DNA from: Streptomyces sp. NBC_01498
GTDB lineage: Bacteria > Actinomycetota > Actinomycetes > Streptomycetales > Streptomycetaceae
DNA: 64,000 nucleotides
NCBI RefSeq assembly: GCF_036327775.1
Contig: NZ_CP109598.1
Coordinates: 6,429,501 to 6,493,500, forward strand
Direction: 5' to 3'
In this document: positions 16,957 to 25,350 of the stretch, piece by piece
Position numbering within the stretch: position 1 is the stretch's first letter
Layout of the letters: every line of letters begins with the position of its first letter
Translations under genes and position numbers: made by a program
Notes under the pieces: model-generated
Databases searched by the model: none
The model's input: the letters and a program-made list of their open reading frames with translations, nothing else
Told to the model about the DNA's origin: nothing

Positions 16957-17961
16957 ATCTATATCGACGTTCACGGGCATGTCACCGCCCCCGACAAGCT
17001 CTACGCATACAAGGCCGGACTGTTGTCCCACCGAGGTGCCCACGGGCGCGGGCGGACCGGGGTGACCAGGGAACTCGTCGAGCAGGCGCTCAACGCGCCG
17101 CATCCGAGTTTCGGCAACGTCTCCCATCTGCGGCACCTCGACGAGGCCGGGGTGGACATCCAGTTCATCTCGCCCCGGCCGTTCCAGATGATGCACAGCG
17201 AGAGCCCCGCCAAGCTGGTCGAGTGGTTCACCGAGGAGACCAACGACGTCATCGCCCTGGCCTGCGAGGTCGACGGCCGCTTCCGGGGAGTCGCCGGAAT
17301 GCCCCAGTCGATGGAGCTCGAACCCGCCGCCTGGACCCGCGAACTGCGCCGCTGCGTCGAGGAGCTGGGCTTCGTCGGCGCGACGCTGAACACCGACCCG
17401 TACGAGGGACTGCGCCAGCCGCCCGCCATCGGTGACCGCTTCTGGTACCCGGTGTGGGAGGCGCTGTGCGAACTGGACGTCCCCGCGATCATCCACTCCG
17501 CGGCCTGCCGCCCCCCGGCGCGCGAGAGCTACTCCCTGCACTTCGTGCAGGAGGAGACGCTGGCCGTCGCCGGGCTGCTCCAGTCGACCGTCCTGGACGA
17601 CTTCCCCGAGCTGAAGATCGTCGTCTCGCACGGCGGTGGAGCCGTCCCGTACCAGAAGGGCCGCTTCTACCCCGCCGCCCTGCGCGCCGGCACCACCTTC
17701 GAGGAGCGCCTGCGGCGTCTCCACTACGACACCTGCCTCTACACCCGTGACTCCATCGAGTTCCTGCTGCGCACCGTCGGGGTCGACCGCTGTCTGTTCG
17801 GTACGGAGAAGCCCGGCACCGGCTCGGTCCGGGACCCGGCGACGGGCCGCTGGATCGACGACATCCATCTCCTCATCGAGGACATCGACTGGCTGACCGA
17901 CGCCGACCGGAAGGCGCTGTTCGAGACGAACGCCGTCGACCTGTTCCGCCTGGAGGTGTGA
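16957..17961 (+). CDS. Amidohydrolase-2 family hydratase, LigJ-like (4-oxalomesaconate hydratase type)
   Basis: A 334-residue TIM-barrel protein of the amidohydrolase 2 family. It begins (I)YIDVHGHVTAP, the metal-binding HxH strand, and has IIHSAAC, VVSHGGGAVPYQKGRF and LFGTEKPG further on. This resembles LigJ, which hydrates 4-oxalomesaconate in protocatechuate 4,5-cleavage; other family members are decarboxylases. Neighbouring LigB- and RraA/LigK-like genes support the LigJ reading. The start is unusual: a strong AAGGAGGG (16942-16949) lies 7 bases before an ATC codon at 16957, exactly where homologues start, and the length then matches LigJ (about 340). In-frame ATGs at 16828 and 16867 lack a ribosome site. 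Confidence 0.8.
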   Translation: MYIDVHGHVTAPDKLYAYKAGLLSHRGAHGRGRTGVTRELVEQALNAPHPSFGNVSHLRHLDEAGVDIQFISPRPFQMMHSESPAKLVEWFTEETNDVIALACEVDGRFRGVAGMPQSMELEPAAWTRELRRCVEELGFVGATLNTDPYEGLRQPPAIGDRFWYPVWEALCELDVPAIIHSAACRPPARESYSLHFVQEETLAVAGLLQSTVLDDFPELKIVVSHGGGAVPYQKGRFYPAALRAGTTFEERLRRLHYDTCLYTRDSIEFLLRTVGVDRCLFGTEKPGTGSVRDPATGRWIDDIHLLIEDIDWLTDADRKALFETNAVDLFRLEV

Positions 17962-17967
17962 GCGGGC

Positions 17968-19083
17968 ATGGCCGACCTCGTCCTGGGCGTGGGCACGTCC
18001 CACGGCCCCCTGCTGAACACACCGCCCGATGACTGGGGCCTGCGGGCCGCCGCCGACCGGGCCAACCCGGCGCTGGTCTACCGGGGTGAGGAGTACCCGT
18101 ACGACGAGCTGCTCGCCCTGCGCGCGCCCGGCTTCGCCGCCGCGTGCGAACCGGACGCGCGCCGCAGCCGCCACACCGCCTGCCGGGCGCACATCGAGGA
18201 GCTGGGCCGGCGGATCAAGGCCGCCGAACTCGATGTCCTGGTGGTCGTGAGCAGCGACCACAAGGAGGTGTTCGGCGACGAACTGCTGCCGCAGTTCGCC
18301 TTCTACTGGGGCGACACCATGCGGCACGAGCCGTTCACCCAGGAGCAGCTGGACCGGATGAAGCCGGGGCTGGCCGTCGCCGAGGTGGCCAACGTGCCGG
18401 CTGTCGGCACGGTCCGGGCGGGCGACGCCGAGCTGGCCCGGTATCTGATCGAGCACACCTCCGCGGCCGGGTTCGACCCGGCCGCCTCCCGCGAACTTCC
18501 CCCCGGCGAATGGGGCAACTCCGGCATCCCGCACGGCTGGGGCTTCGTCTTCGAGCAGGTGCTGGGCGGCGGCGAGGCACCCCCGACGGTGCCGGTCTTC
18601 GTGAACACCTTCTGGGAGCCCAACCCGCCCTCGGCCCGGCGCTGTTTCGACTTCGGTGTCGCCCTGGGCGAGGCGATCCGGAGCTACCCGCGCGACCTGC
18701 GCGTGGGCATCGTGGCCTCCGGCGGGCTGAGCCACTTCGTCGTGGACGAGGAACTCGACCGCGCCTTCCTGACCGCGCTGACCGGCCGCGACACCGGCCA
18801 TCTGTGCGCCCTGCCGGACGCCGTGCTGCGCTCGGGTACCTCGGAGATGCGCAACTGGATCGTCGTGGCGGGCGCGCTCCAGGCCCCACCGCTCCAGGCC
18901 GCCGCCACACCCGGTCCCGCCGTCCCCGGTGCCTCCGTGCCCGCTGCCTCCCCGCTCGCTGCCGAACTGATCGGTTACGAGCCGTGCTACCGGTCGGAGG
19001 CGGGCACCGGGTGCGCGATGGCCTTCATGACCTGGCAGGCCGACTCCCTCCCGGACACCGCCGGTTCCGGGGAGGCGTCATGA
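17968..19083 (+). CDS. LigB-superfamily extradiol ring-cleavage dioxygenase
   Basis: A 371-residue class III extradiol dioxygenase, the family of protocatechuate 4,5-dioxygenase beta subunit and gallate dioxygenases. His12 in GVGTSHGP matches the first iron ligand of LigB. The acid-base histidine is in ASGGLSHF, and a glutamate in GTSEMRNW is the likely third ligand. It is longer than LigB (about 300) and has a C-terminal extension, so it may need no separate alpha subunit, as in one-chain relatives. It should open the ring of a dihydroxybenzoate-type substrate, with product passed to the LigJ-like hydratase and RraA/LigK-like aldolases encoded on either side. Stop overlaps the next ATG. Confidence 0.87.
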   Translation: MADLVLGVGTSHGPLLNTPPDDWGLRAAADRANPALVYRGEEYPYDELLALRAPGFAAACEPDARRSRHTACRAHIEELGRRIKAAELDVLVVVSSDHKEVFGDELLPQFAFYWGDTMRHEPFTQEQLDRMKPGLAVAEVANVPAVGTVRAGDAELARYLIEHTSAAGFDPAASRELPPGEWGNSGIPHGWGFVFEQVLGGGEAPPTVPVFVNTFWEPNPPSARRCFDFGVALGEAIRSYPRDLRVGIVASGGLSHFVVDEELDRAFLTALTGRDTGHLCALPDAVLRSGTSEMRNWIVVAGALQAPPLQAAATPGPAVPGASVPAASPLAAELIGYEPCYRSEAGTGCAMAFMTWQADSLPDTAGSGEAS

Positions 19084-19766
19084 CGGCCGGCGACCGGGCA
19101 CCGGACGCCTCGCTCGTGGAGCGGCTGCGGTCCCTCGACTCGTGCGCGATCTCCGACGCACTCGACGCCCACGGGGTCTCGGCGGTGACGCTCGGCCCCG
19201 CGCCGGTATGGCCGGTACGCCATGTCGTCGCCGGCCGGGTGCGCACCGTCGAGGTGGGCCCGCGCCGTTCCGACCGGCCGGCGGGTCATGTGGCCGCCGC
19301 CGCGGTGGATGTCTCGGGCCCGGAGGACGTCCTGGTCATCGGCAACGGAGGGCGGCCGGACGTGTCCTGCTGGGGCGGCATCCTCAGCCGCGCCGCCACG
19401 GCGCGGGGCATCGCCGGTGTCGTGGTCGACGGCGCCTGCCGGGACGTGAGCGAGAGCCGGGAACTGGGTCTGCCGGTCTTCGCGCGGGCCGTGGTGCCCG
19501 TCAGCGCGCGGGGGCGGATCGTCCAGCACGCCATGGACGAGCCGATGGACTTCGGCGGGATCACCGTGGGCCCCGGCGACTACGTCGTCGCCGACGGCAA
19601 CGGGGTCGCGTTCGTCCCCGGCGCCGACGCCGAGCGGATCGTCGCGTTCGCCGAACGCCTCGTCGCCCGCGAATCCGCCATGGCCGAGGAGGTCGCCCGG
19701 GGGCGGCCCGTCGCCGAGGTCATGCACGACAGCAGATTCCCCACCGTCGAGGAGAGCACCCCGTGA
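19080..19766 (+). CDS. RraA/LigK-family protein, copy 1
   Basis: A 228-residue member of the RraA-like/HMG aldolase family, which includes RNase E inhibitor RraA and the class II pyruvate aldolase LigK (4-carboxy-4-hydroxy-2-oxoadipate aldolase). The metal and pyruvate-binding motif is present: GNGGRPDVSCWGG followed by VVVDGACRDV, the Arg-Asp pair needed for aldolase or oxaloacetate decarboxylase activity. Starts at ATG 19080 inside the dioxygenase stop. In this pathway context an aldolase that splits the hydratase product to pyruvate and oxaloacetate is more likely than RNase regulation. Paralogous to the next two genes. Confidence 0.85.
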   Translation: MTAGDRAPDASLVERLRSLDSCAISDALDAHGVSAVTLGPAPVWPVRHVVAGRVRTVEVGPRRSDRPAGHVAAAAVDVSGPEDVLVIGNGGRPDVSCWGGILSRAATARGIAGVVVDGACRDVSESRELGLPVFARAVVPVSARGRIVQHAMDEPMDFGGITVGPGDYVVADGNGVAFVPGADAERIVAFAERLVARESAMAEEVARGRPVAEVMHDSRFPTVEESTP

Positions 19767-20470
19767 CCGAGGAAGCCGTGACCGGCGGCCCCGCCGCCGT
19801 CCCCCGCGAGCCGGTGACGGCCGGCACACCGGCGCACCCCCTGGCGGGCTACTCCACCGCCACCGTCTCCGACGCGCTCGACCGGCTCGGCCGGGAGGGC
19901 TGTCTGCCCGGTATCGCCCCGCTGTCCGACGGCGCGCGGATCTTCGGCCGCGCCTACACCGTCTCGTACGTCGCCGCCGGACGCCCGGCCGGCACAGTCG
20001 GCGACTACCTGGACGACATGGCGCCCGGTGACGTCGCGGTGCTCGACAACGGAGGCCGCACCGACTGCACCGTATGGGGCGACATCCTCACCGCCATGGC
20101 CCACGACCGGGGCATCGCGGGCACGGTGATCGACGGCGTCTGCCGCGATGTGTGGCGGGCACTCGACGTCGGCTATCCGCTCTTCACCCGGGGCCGCTAC
20201 ATGCGTACCGGCAAGGACCGGGTCGAGGTGCGCGCCGTCGGGTGCCCGGTGGGCGTCGCCGGGATCCAGGTGGTCCCCGGCCAGTTGATCATCGCCGACG
20301 GCGACGGGGCGGTCACCGTACCCCCCGACGTCGAGGACGAACTGGCGGACATCTGCCACTCCATCCACGAACGCGAGTCCCGCATCGTCGAGGACGTGCT
20401 CGCCGGCCGCACCCTGGCCGAGTCGCGTGCCGCCCACGGCTACCACCTCCTCCAGAGGAACCAGGCATGA
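19763..20470 (+). CDS. RraA/LigK-family protein, copy 2
   Basis: A 235-residue RraA/HMG-aldolase-family protein with a 30-residue N-terminal extension. The motif pair LDNGGRTDCTVWGD and TVIDGVCRDVWR keeps the Arg-Asp residues. It starts at GTG 19763, whose bases overlap the stop of copy 1 (GTGA). Its sequence differs widely from copies 1 and 3, so the three are old paralogues rather than a recent triplication. It may form a hetero-oligomer with its neighbours or serve a different substrate. Confidence 0.85.
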   Translation: MTEEAVTGGPAAVPREPVTAGTPAHPLAGYSTATVSDALDRLGREGCLPGIAPLSDGARIFGRAYTVSYVAAGRPAGTVGDYLDDMAPGDVAVLDNGGRTDCTVWGDILTAMAHDRGIAGTVIDGVCRDVWRALDVGYPLFTRGRYMRTGKDRVEVRAVGCPVGVAGIQVVPGQLIIADGDGAVTVPPDVEDELADICHSIHERESRIVEDVLAGRTLAESRAAHGYHLLQRNQA

Positions 20471-20480
20471 GGAGCCAGGC

Positions 20481-21170
20481 ATGACGACCGCCGCGCACAC
20501 GCGGACCGAGCACACCGGTCCCCACGAGAACACCGACGGCACCGACTCCGACGTCTTCCTGCGGCTCGGGACCGCCACCCTGTACGAGGCGTCGAAGCTC
20601 GACTGCTTCCTGCCGCCCCGTATCCGCCCCGTCTGGCCCGGCGCCGCGCTCGTCGGCCGCGCCCTGCCCGTCTCCACCGCCCCGGCCGACAACCTCCCCC
20701 TGCATCTCGTCCTCGAACAGGCCGGGCCCGGCGACGTGCTGGTGGTCGACGGGCGGGGCGAGGACTGCGGCTACTGGGGCGAGGTGCTGACGGCCGCCGC
20801 GCAGGCGCGCGGCGTCCGGGGCCTGGTGATCGACGGCGGGGTACGCGACGTGGACCAGCTGCGCGCGCGTGGCTTCCCCGTCTTCAGCTCGGCGGTCGCG
20901 ATCCGCACCACCGTCAAGGACGACCCGGGCACCGTCGGCACACCCGTCACCCTCGGCGGTGTCACCGTCGAACGCGGCGACCTCGTCGTGGCGGACACCG
21001 ACGGCGTCGTGGTGATCCCGGCGGCGGCGGCCGGGGCGGTGCTGGCCGCAGGGCTCGCCCGCGAGGCCGCCGAGGCGGGCTGTCTGGCCCGGATCGGCAC
21101 GGGCGAACTGACCCTCGACATCTACGGTTTCCGGCCGGCCGGCCCGCCGGACCCGGACGGCACGGACTGA
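20481..21170 (+). CDS. RraA/LigK-family protein, copy 3
   Basis: A 229-residue RraA/HMG-aldolase-family protein. The conserved VVDGRGEDCGYWGE and LVIDGGVRDVDQ segments keep the Arg-Asp pair. The start ATG 20481 follows a TGAGGAGCC ribosome site; an earlier in-frame ATG at 20427 lies within copy 2. It ends 6 bases before the reductase gene. All three copies keep the catalytic signature, which argues for three functional aldolase or decarboxylase-like proteins, or one mixed oligomer. Confidence 0.85.
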   Translation: MTTAAHTRTEHTGPHENTDGTDSDVFLRLGTATLYEASKLDCFLPPRIRPVWPGAALVGRALPVSTAPADNLPLHLVLEQAGPGDVLVVDGRGEDCGYWGEVLTAAAQARGVRGLVIDGGVRDVDQLRARGFPVFSSAVAIRTTVKDDPGTVGTPVTLGGVTVERGDLVVADTDGVVVIPAAAAGAVLAAGLAREAAEAGCLARIGTGELTLDIYGFRPAGPPDPDGTD

Positions 21171-21176
21171 GCCGCC

Positions 21177-22151
21177 ATGACCCCACTCGACCCCCTCGCC
21201 GACCGGCCGCTGCTGGTCGAACAGGTCCGCCTGGAGGCGACCGACGTCGTCTCCCTCACCCTGGCCGACCCGGACGGCGGCGCCCTGCCGCCCTGGGAAC
21301 CGGGCGCCCACATCGATCTGCGGCTGCCCAGCGGCACCGTCCGCCAGTACTCCCTGTGCGGCCCGCCGGACGACCCGTGCCACTACACCGTGGCGGTGCT
21401 CCGTGAGGAACGCGGCCGGGGCGGATCCGTGGAGGTGCACGGCACCGCGCTGGTCGGCCGGACGCTGCGGGCCCGGGGACCGCGTAACCACTTCCCGCTG
21501 GTCCCCGCCCCGCACTACCTCTTCCTCGCCGGGGGCATCGGCGTCACACCGGTCCTGGCGATGATCCGGCGGGCCGTCGCCGACGGCGCCTCCTGGGAGC
21601 TGCACTACGGCGGACGCTCACGCGCGAGCATGGCGTTCACCGGCGTACTGACGGACCTCGGCGCCGCACGTGTCCATCTCGTCCCGCAGGACGAGTCCGG
21701 CCTGCTGCCCCTGACGGACCTGGTCGGCGCCGCGCCGCCGGGCACCGCCGTCTACTGCTGCGGCCCCGAGGGCATGGTCCGGGCCGTCACCGATGCCTGC
21801 GCGGCCGTGCCGGACGCCCTGCACGTCGAGCGTTTCGGCGCGCCGCCGGGCGCCACGCCGGCCGGCGAGGCGGGCCCGGCCGCCGCCGCCTTCACGGTGG
21901 AGCTGCGGCGCAGCGGCCTGACCGTGCGGGTCCCGCCGGACCGGACGCTGCTCGACGTGGTCCGAGAGGTCGCGCCCGACGTGGGGTTCTCCTGCGAGGA
22001 GGGCTACTGCGGCTCGTGCGAGACGCGGGTCCTCGCCGGGGTGCCGGAGCACCACGACACCGTGCTGTCGGACGAGGAGCGGGAGAGCGGCGACACGATG
22101 ATGATCTGCGTCGGCCGCTCGGCCTCGGACCTTCTCACTCTGGATCTCTGA
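21177..22151 (+). CDS. VanB/phthalate-dioxygenase-reductase-like oxidoreductase
   Basis: A 324-residue reductase of the class IA Rieske-oxygenase type: an N-terminal flavin-binding barrel with RQYSL (residues about 56-60), an NAD-binding domain with GGIGVTP and YCCGPEGM, and a C-terminal plant-type [2Fe-2S] ferredoxin with CEEGYCGSCETRV and a later cysteine in MICVG. It passes electrons from NAD(P)H to a Rieske oxygenase, most likely that encoded at 27974, which lies in the same run of genes beyond the ABC importer. Confidence 0.92.
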   Translation: MTPLDPLADRPLLVEQVRLEATDVVSLTLADPDGGALPPWEPGAHIDLRLPSGTVRQYSLCGPPDDPCHYTVAVLREERGRGGSVEVHGTALVGRTLRARGPRNHFPLVPAPHYLFLAGGIGVTPVLAMIRRAVADGASWELHYGGRSRASMAFTGVLTDLGAARVHLVPQDESGLLPLTDLVGAAPPGTAVYCCGPEGMVRAVTDACAAVPDALHVERFGAPPGATPAGEAGPAAAAFTVELRRSGLTVRVPPDRTLLDVVREVAPDVGFSCEEGYCGSCETRVLAGVPEHHDTVLSDEERESGDTMMICVGRSASDLLTLDL

Positions 22152-22222
22152 GCCGGATCTCCGGCTGTCCCTCTCCGGTGTTCCGCCACCGCCCCCGGGC
22201 CTGAATTCCATATCGAAGAACT

Positions 22223-22278
22223 TAGAGAATGAGTATTTCTCTATAAGGTATTCCTGGTTAAGGTCGTGTGAACCAGGA
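22223..22278. promoter_or_regulatory. AT-rich regulatory region with two inverted repeats before the ABC importer
   Basis: TAGAGAA-N7-TTCTCTA (22223-22243) and TCCTGGTT-N11-AACCAGGA (22252-22278) are perfect inverted repeats in an AT-rich stretch of an otherwise GC-rich locus. TAAGGT at 22244-22249 could be a -10 element; the same hexamer lies before the FAD hydroxylase gene. The region suggests a separate promoter and one or two regulator sites for the importer and downstream genes. Confidence 0.55.
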
Positions 22279-22297
22279 CTGTTCCGAGGAGTCACAG

Positions 22298-23473
22298 ATG
22301 TCTATGTGGGCGAGCACGACAGACCGCCTCAGGGGCCGGCACACCGCGCCCGTGGACGAGGTTTCCGGCGAGCCCGCCGTTCAGCTCCAGCTGTCCGGCG
22401 TGACCAGGAAGTTCAAGGAAGTCGTCGCCGTCGACGGGATCGACCTCGACGTGAAGGCGGGCGAGATATTCGCCCTGCTGGGCCCCAGCGGCTGCGGAAA
22501 GAGCACGTCGCTGCGGATGATCGCGGGCCTGGAGAAGATCGACCGGGGATCGATCTCGATGCGCGGCCGGGCACTCGCCGACGCCGACCGGGGCACATTT
22601 CTCCCGTCGGAGAAACGCAATATCGCGATGGTCTTCCAGTCCTATGCCGTCTGGCCCCATATGACGGTCGCCCAGAACGTCGGATTCCCGCTGCGTATGC
22701 GCCGGGTGCCGCGCGCCGAAAGGCGCCGCAGGGTCGAGGAGATCCTCGCGGTCACCGGACTCGAAGCCGTCGCCGAACGGCCCGCCACCCTTCTGTCCGG
22801 CGGTCAGCAGCAGCGCGTCGCCCTCGCCAGAGCCCTGGTCTACACCCCCGATCTGCTGCTGCTGGACGAGCCGTTGTCGAACCTCGACGCCAAGCTCCGG
22901 GTCCAGATGCGGCGCGAGATCCGCAGGCTCAACCAGGAACTCGGCATCACCATGCTCTTCGTCACCCACGACCAGGACGAGGCACTGTCCCTGGCCGACC
23001 GCCTCGCCGTCATGAACAACGGCAAGGTCGAGCAGATCGGCCGGCCGATGGAGCTGTACGAGAACCCGAGGACCGCGTTCGTACGTGACTTCCTCGGCCG
23101 GCTCATCGTCGTGGAGGGTGTGCTCTCCGGGGAGTCCGGCCGGCGCCTGATCCAGCTCGACACCCCGGCGGGCCGGGTCGGCGAGATCGTCGGCCCCGAC
23201 GTACCGGCCGACCTCGCGAACGGCGACCGGGTGGGCGTGTATCTGCGCCCCGAGGACGTCGACCTGCTGCCCGGACACGACGACGGACCCGCGCCGAACC
23301 AGATCGCCGCCCGGGTGCTGTCCACGGCCTACCTCGGCGACAGCTTCGAGTACGTCCTCGACATCGCCGGCTCCCACGTCCTGCTGAGCGCCCCGCGCCG
23401 GGTGGTGCACCGGCCCGGCGACACCGTCTTCGTCCAGGCCGACCCGGCCCGCGCCATGGTGTGGCCCCTGTGA
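22298..23473 (+). CDS. ABC importer ATPase (Fe3+/polyamine/thiamine CUT-like group)
   Basis: A 391-residue ATPase with Walker A GPSGCGKS, signature LSGGQQQRVA, Walker B LLLLDEP and H-loop VTHDQDE, followed by a C-terminal TOBE-type domain (about residues 275-391). This is the layout of PotA/FbpC-like ATPases. ATG 22298 is chosen because GAGGAG lies 6 bases upstream; an earlier GTG at 22268 lacks a ribosome site and sits in the operator. It ends in a GTGA overlap with the permease gene. It should energise uptake of the substrate bound by the lipoprotein at 25314, and probably also that at 36126. Confidence 0.93.
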   Translation: MSMWASTTDRLRGRHTAPVDEVSGEPAVQLQLSGVTRKFKEVVAVDGIDLDVKAGEIFALLGPSGCGKSTSLRMIAGLEKIDRGSISMRGRALADADRGTFLPSEKRNIAMVFQSYAVWPHMTVAQNVGFPLRMRRVPRAERRRRVEEILAVTGLEAVAERPATLLSGGQQQRVALARALVYTPDLLLLDEPLSNLDAKLRVQMRREIRRLNQELGITMLFVTHDQDEALSLADRLAVMNNGKVEQIGRPMELYENPRTAFVRDFLGRLIVVEGVLSGESGRRLIQLDTPAGRVGEIVGPDVPADLANGDRVGVYLRPEDVDLLPGHDDGPAPNQIAARVLSTAYLGDSFEYVLDIAGSHVLLSAPRRVVHRPGDTVFVQADPARAMVWPL

Positions 23474-25350
23474 CCGCCGTCCTGCCGCCGGCCGGACCGG
23501 ACGACATCGCACCACTGCCGGGACCGGTCGGACGACTCGCCAGGGCCCGCCGCTCCAGCGGCTCCCGGCTCACCGGCACCGCGGTCCTGATCCTGGTCGG
23601 CGCCGTCACCGTCGTCCCCGTCACGCTGCTGCTGTTCAACAGCCTCAACGTCGCCGACCCCGGCGACGCCGCCCGCTACGGACTCGACAACTGGCGCCAC
23701 GCCTTCGCCAACGGCGCCATGTGGGAGTCCGCCTGGAACACCCTGCGACTCGGCGTGCCGAGGGTCCTGATCGGCATGGTGATCGCCACCGTCATCTCCT
23801 GGCTGATCGCACGCACCGACATGCCCGGCGGCAAGATCATCGAAGTCGTCCTCTGGTTCTCCTTCTTCATCCCCTCGCTGTCCGTCACCCTCGGCTGGAT
23901 CCTGCTCCTCGACCCCGCCAACGGCGTGCTCAACCAGGCGATCCGATGGCTGCCGGGCCTCGGCGACATCAGCGACGGCCCGCTGGACATCTACAGCTAC
24001 TGGGGCATCATCTGGACCCATCTCACCGCCACCACCGTGCCGATCATGGTGATCCTGCTGGTGCCCGCCTTCCGCCGGATGAGCCGGTCCATGGAGGAGG
24101 CCGCGCAGATGTGCGGCGCGAGCCGCCTCACCACCCTCGTACGGATCACCGTGCCGATGATGCGCCCGGCCATCGTCGCCGCCACCCTGCTCAGCTTCGT
24201 CTACTCGCTCAAGACCTTCGAGATCGAACTGCTCCTGGGCACCCCGATCGGGCTGAACGTCTACTCCACCCAGATCTACAACTGGCTCCAGTCCTCCCCG
24301 CCCCAGTTCGGCACCGCGACCGCGCTCGGCTCGGTCTTCATCCCCGTCCTCGTCGCGCTGGCGGTCATCCAGCGGTACGCCGTACGCAGCCGCAGTTACG
24401 TCACCGTCGGCGCGCACACCTACAACGACGAACCCATCAGGCTCGGCCGGGTACGCCGCTGGGTCGTCGCCGGAGTCCTCTCGCTCTACGCGACCGTCAG
24501 CGTCGTCCTGCCGATGGGCGCGATCCTCCTCGGCTCCTTCATGCGCCGGTTCGGCTTCTTCCAGCTCAGCGACCCCTTCACCACCGCGCACTGGTCGGCG
24601 CTGTTCAACGACAACCTCTTCGCCTCCTCGGTGCGCAACACCCTGACCATCGGTCTCATCGCCACCCTGGTCGGCGTCCTCGTCTACTTCGTCATCGCCT
24701 TCGTCGTCGTCCGCAGCGAACTGCCCGCCCGGGGCGGCATCGACATCATGGCGTGGCTGCCCGCCGCCGTACCGGGCATGCTGCTCGGCCTCGGACTGCT
24801 CTGGGTCTACCTCGGCACCCCGCTGCGCACCGTGCTGTACGGCAACCTGTTCGGCCTGACCATCGCCCTGGTGATCAGCCACATGGCCACCGGCACCCAG
24901 CAGTTGAAGGCCGCGATCCTCCAGGTCAGCCCCGATCTGGACCGGGCGGCGCGGATCTGCGGCGCCGGCCCCGCGCGGGCCTACGTCCACATCCTCTTCC
25001 CGCTCCTCGGCCCCTCGGTGGCCGCGGCGGGTGTTCTGACCTTCCATTCCGCCGTCAGTGACGTCAGCACCGTCGTCCTGCTCAGCAGCAACGACTCCCG
25101 GCCGCTGTCGATCCTGCTCCTCGAATACAGCACCAGTGGCGTGCTCGAACAGGCATCGGTACTGGGCGTGATCATCAGCATGATCACCGTCGGGGTGGCG
25201 CTGCTGTCCCGCGCGCTCAGCCGGTCCCGGCTGCGCGGATCGCGTACGCGGTTCCGCCGCCCGGCCACCGGTCCCGGCCCGTCACTTCCCTCCGCAGTGA
25301 AAGCAGGTGCGTCATCAAAGCATTCCTCGCTCACCACAACTGGAAGCTGA
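23470..25350 (+). CDS. ABC importer permease, fused double-permease (FbpB/ThiP-like)
   Basis: A 626-residue membrane protein made of two homologous permease halves, each with about six hydrophobic segments and an EAA loop (EEAAQMCGASRLTTLVRI and DRAARICGAGPARAYVHI). This is the fused arrangement of FbpB and ThiP. GTG 23470 overlaps the ATPase stop. The last 12 codons overlap the start region of the binding-protein gene. One chain provides the whole membrane channel, so this ATPase-permease pair needs only a binding protein. Confidence 0.92.
   Translation: MTAVLPPAGPDDIAPLPGPVGRLARARRSSGSRLTGTAVLILVGAVTVVPVTLLLFNSLNVADPGDAARYGLDNWRHAFANGAMWESAWNTLRLGVPRVLIGMVIATVISWLIARTDMPGGKIIEVVLWFSFFIPSLSVTLGWILLLDPANGVLNQAIRWLPGLGDISDGPLDIYSYWGIIWTHLTATTVPIMVILLVPAFRRMSRSMEEAAQMCGASRLTTLVRITVPMMRPAIVAATLLSFVYSLKTFEIELLLGTPIGLNVYSTQIYNWLQSSPPQFGTATALGSVFIPVLVALAVIQRYAVRSRSYVTVGAHTYNDEPIRLGRVRRWVVAGVLSLYATVSVVLPMGAILLGSFMRRFGFFQLSDPFTTAHWSALFNDNLFASSVRNTLTIGLIATLVGVLVYFVIAFVVVRSELPARGGIDIMAWLPAAVPGMLLGLGLLWVYLGTPLRTVLYGNLFGLTIALVISHMATGTQQLKAAILQVSPDLDRAARICGAGPARAYVHILFPLLGPSVAAAGVLTFHSAVSDVSTVVLLSSNDSRPLSILLLEYSTSGVLEQASVLGVIISMITVGVALLSRALSRSRLRGSRTRFRRPATGPGPSLPSAVKAGASSKHSSLTTTGS

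Noticed and set aside
17968..21170. Interpreting the RraA-family genes as RNase E inhibitors
   Set aside because: They lie in a ring-cleavage operon and keep the Arg-Asp catalytic pair of the LigK-type aldolases.
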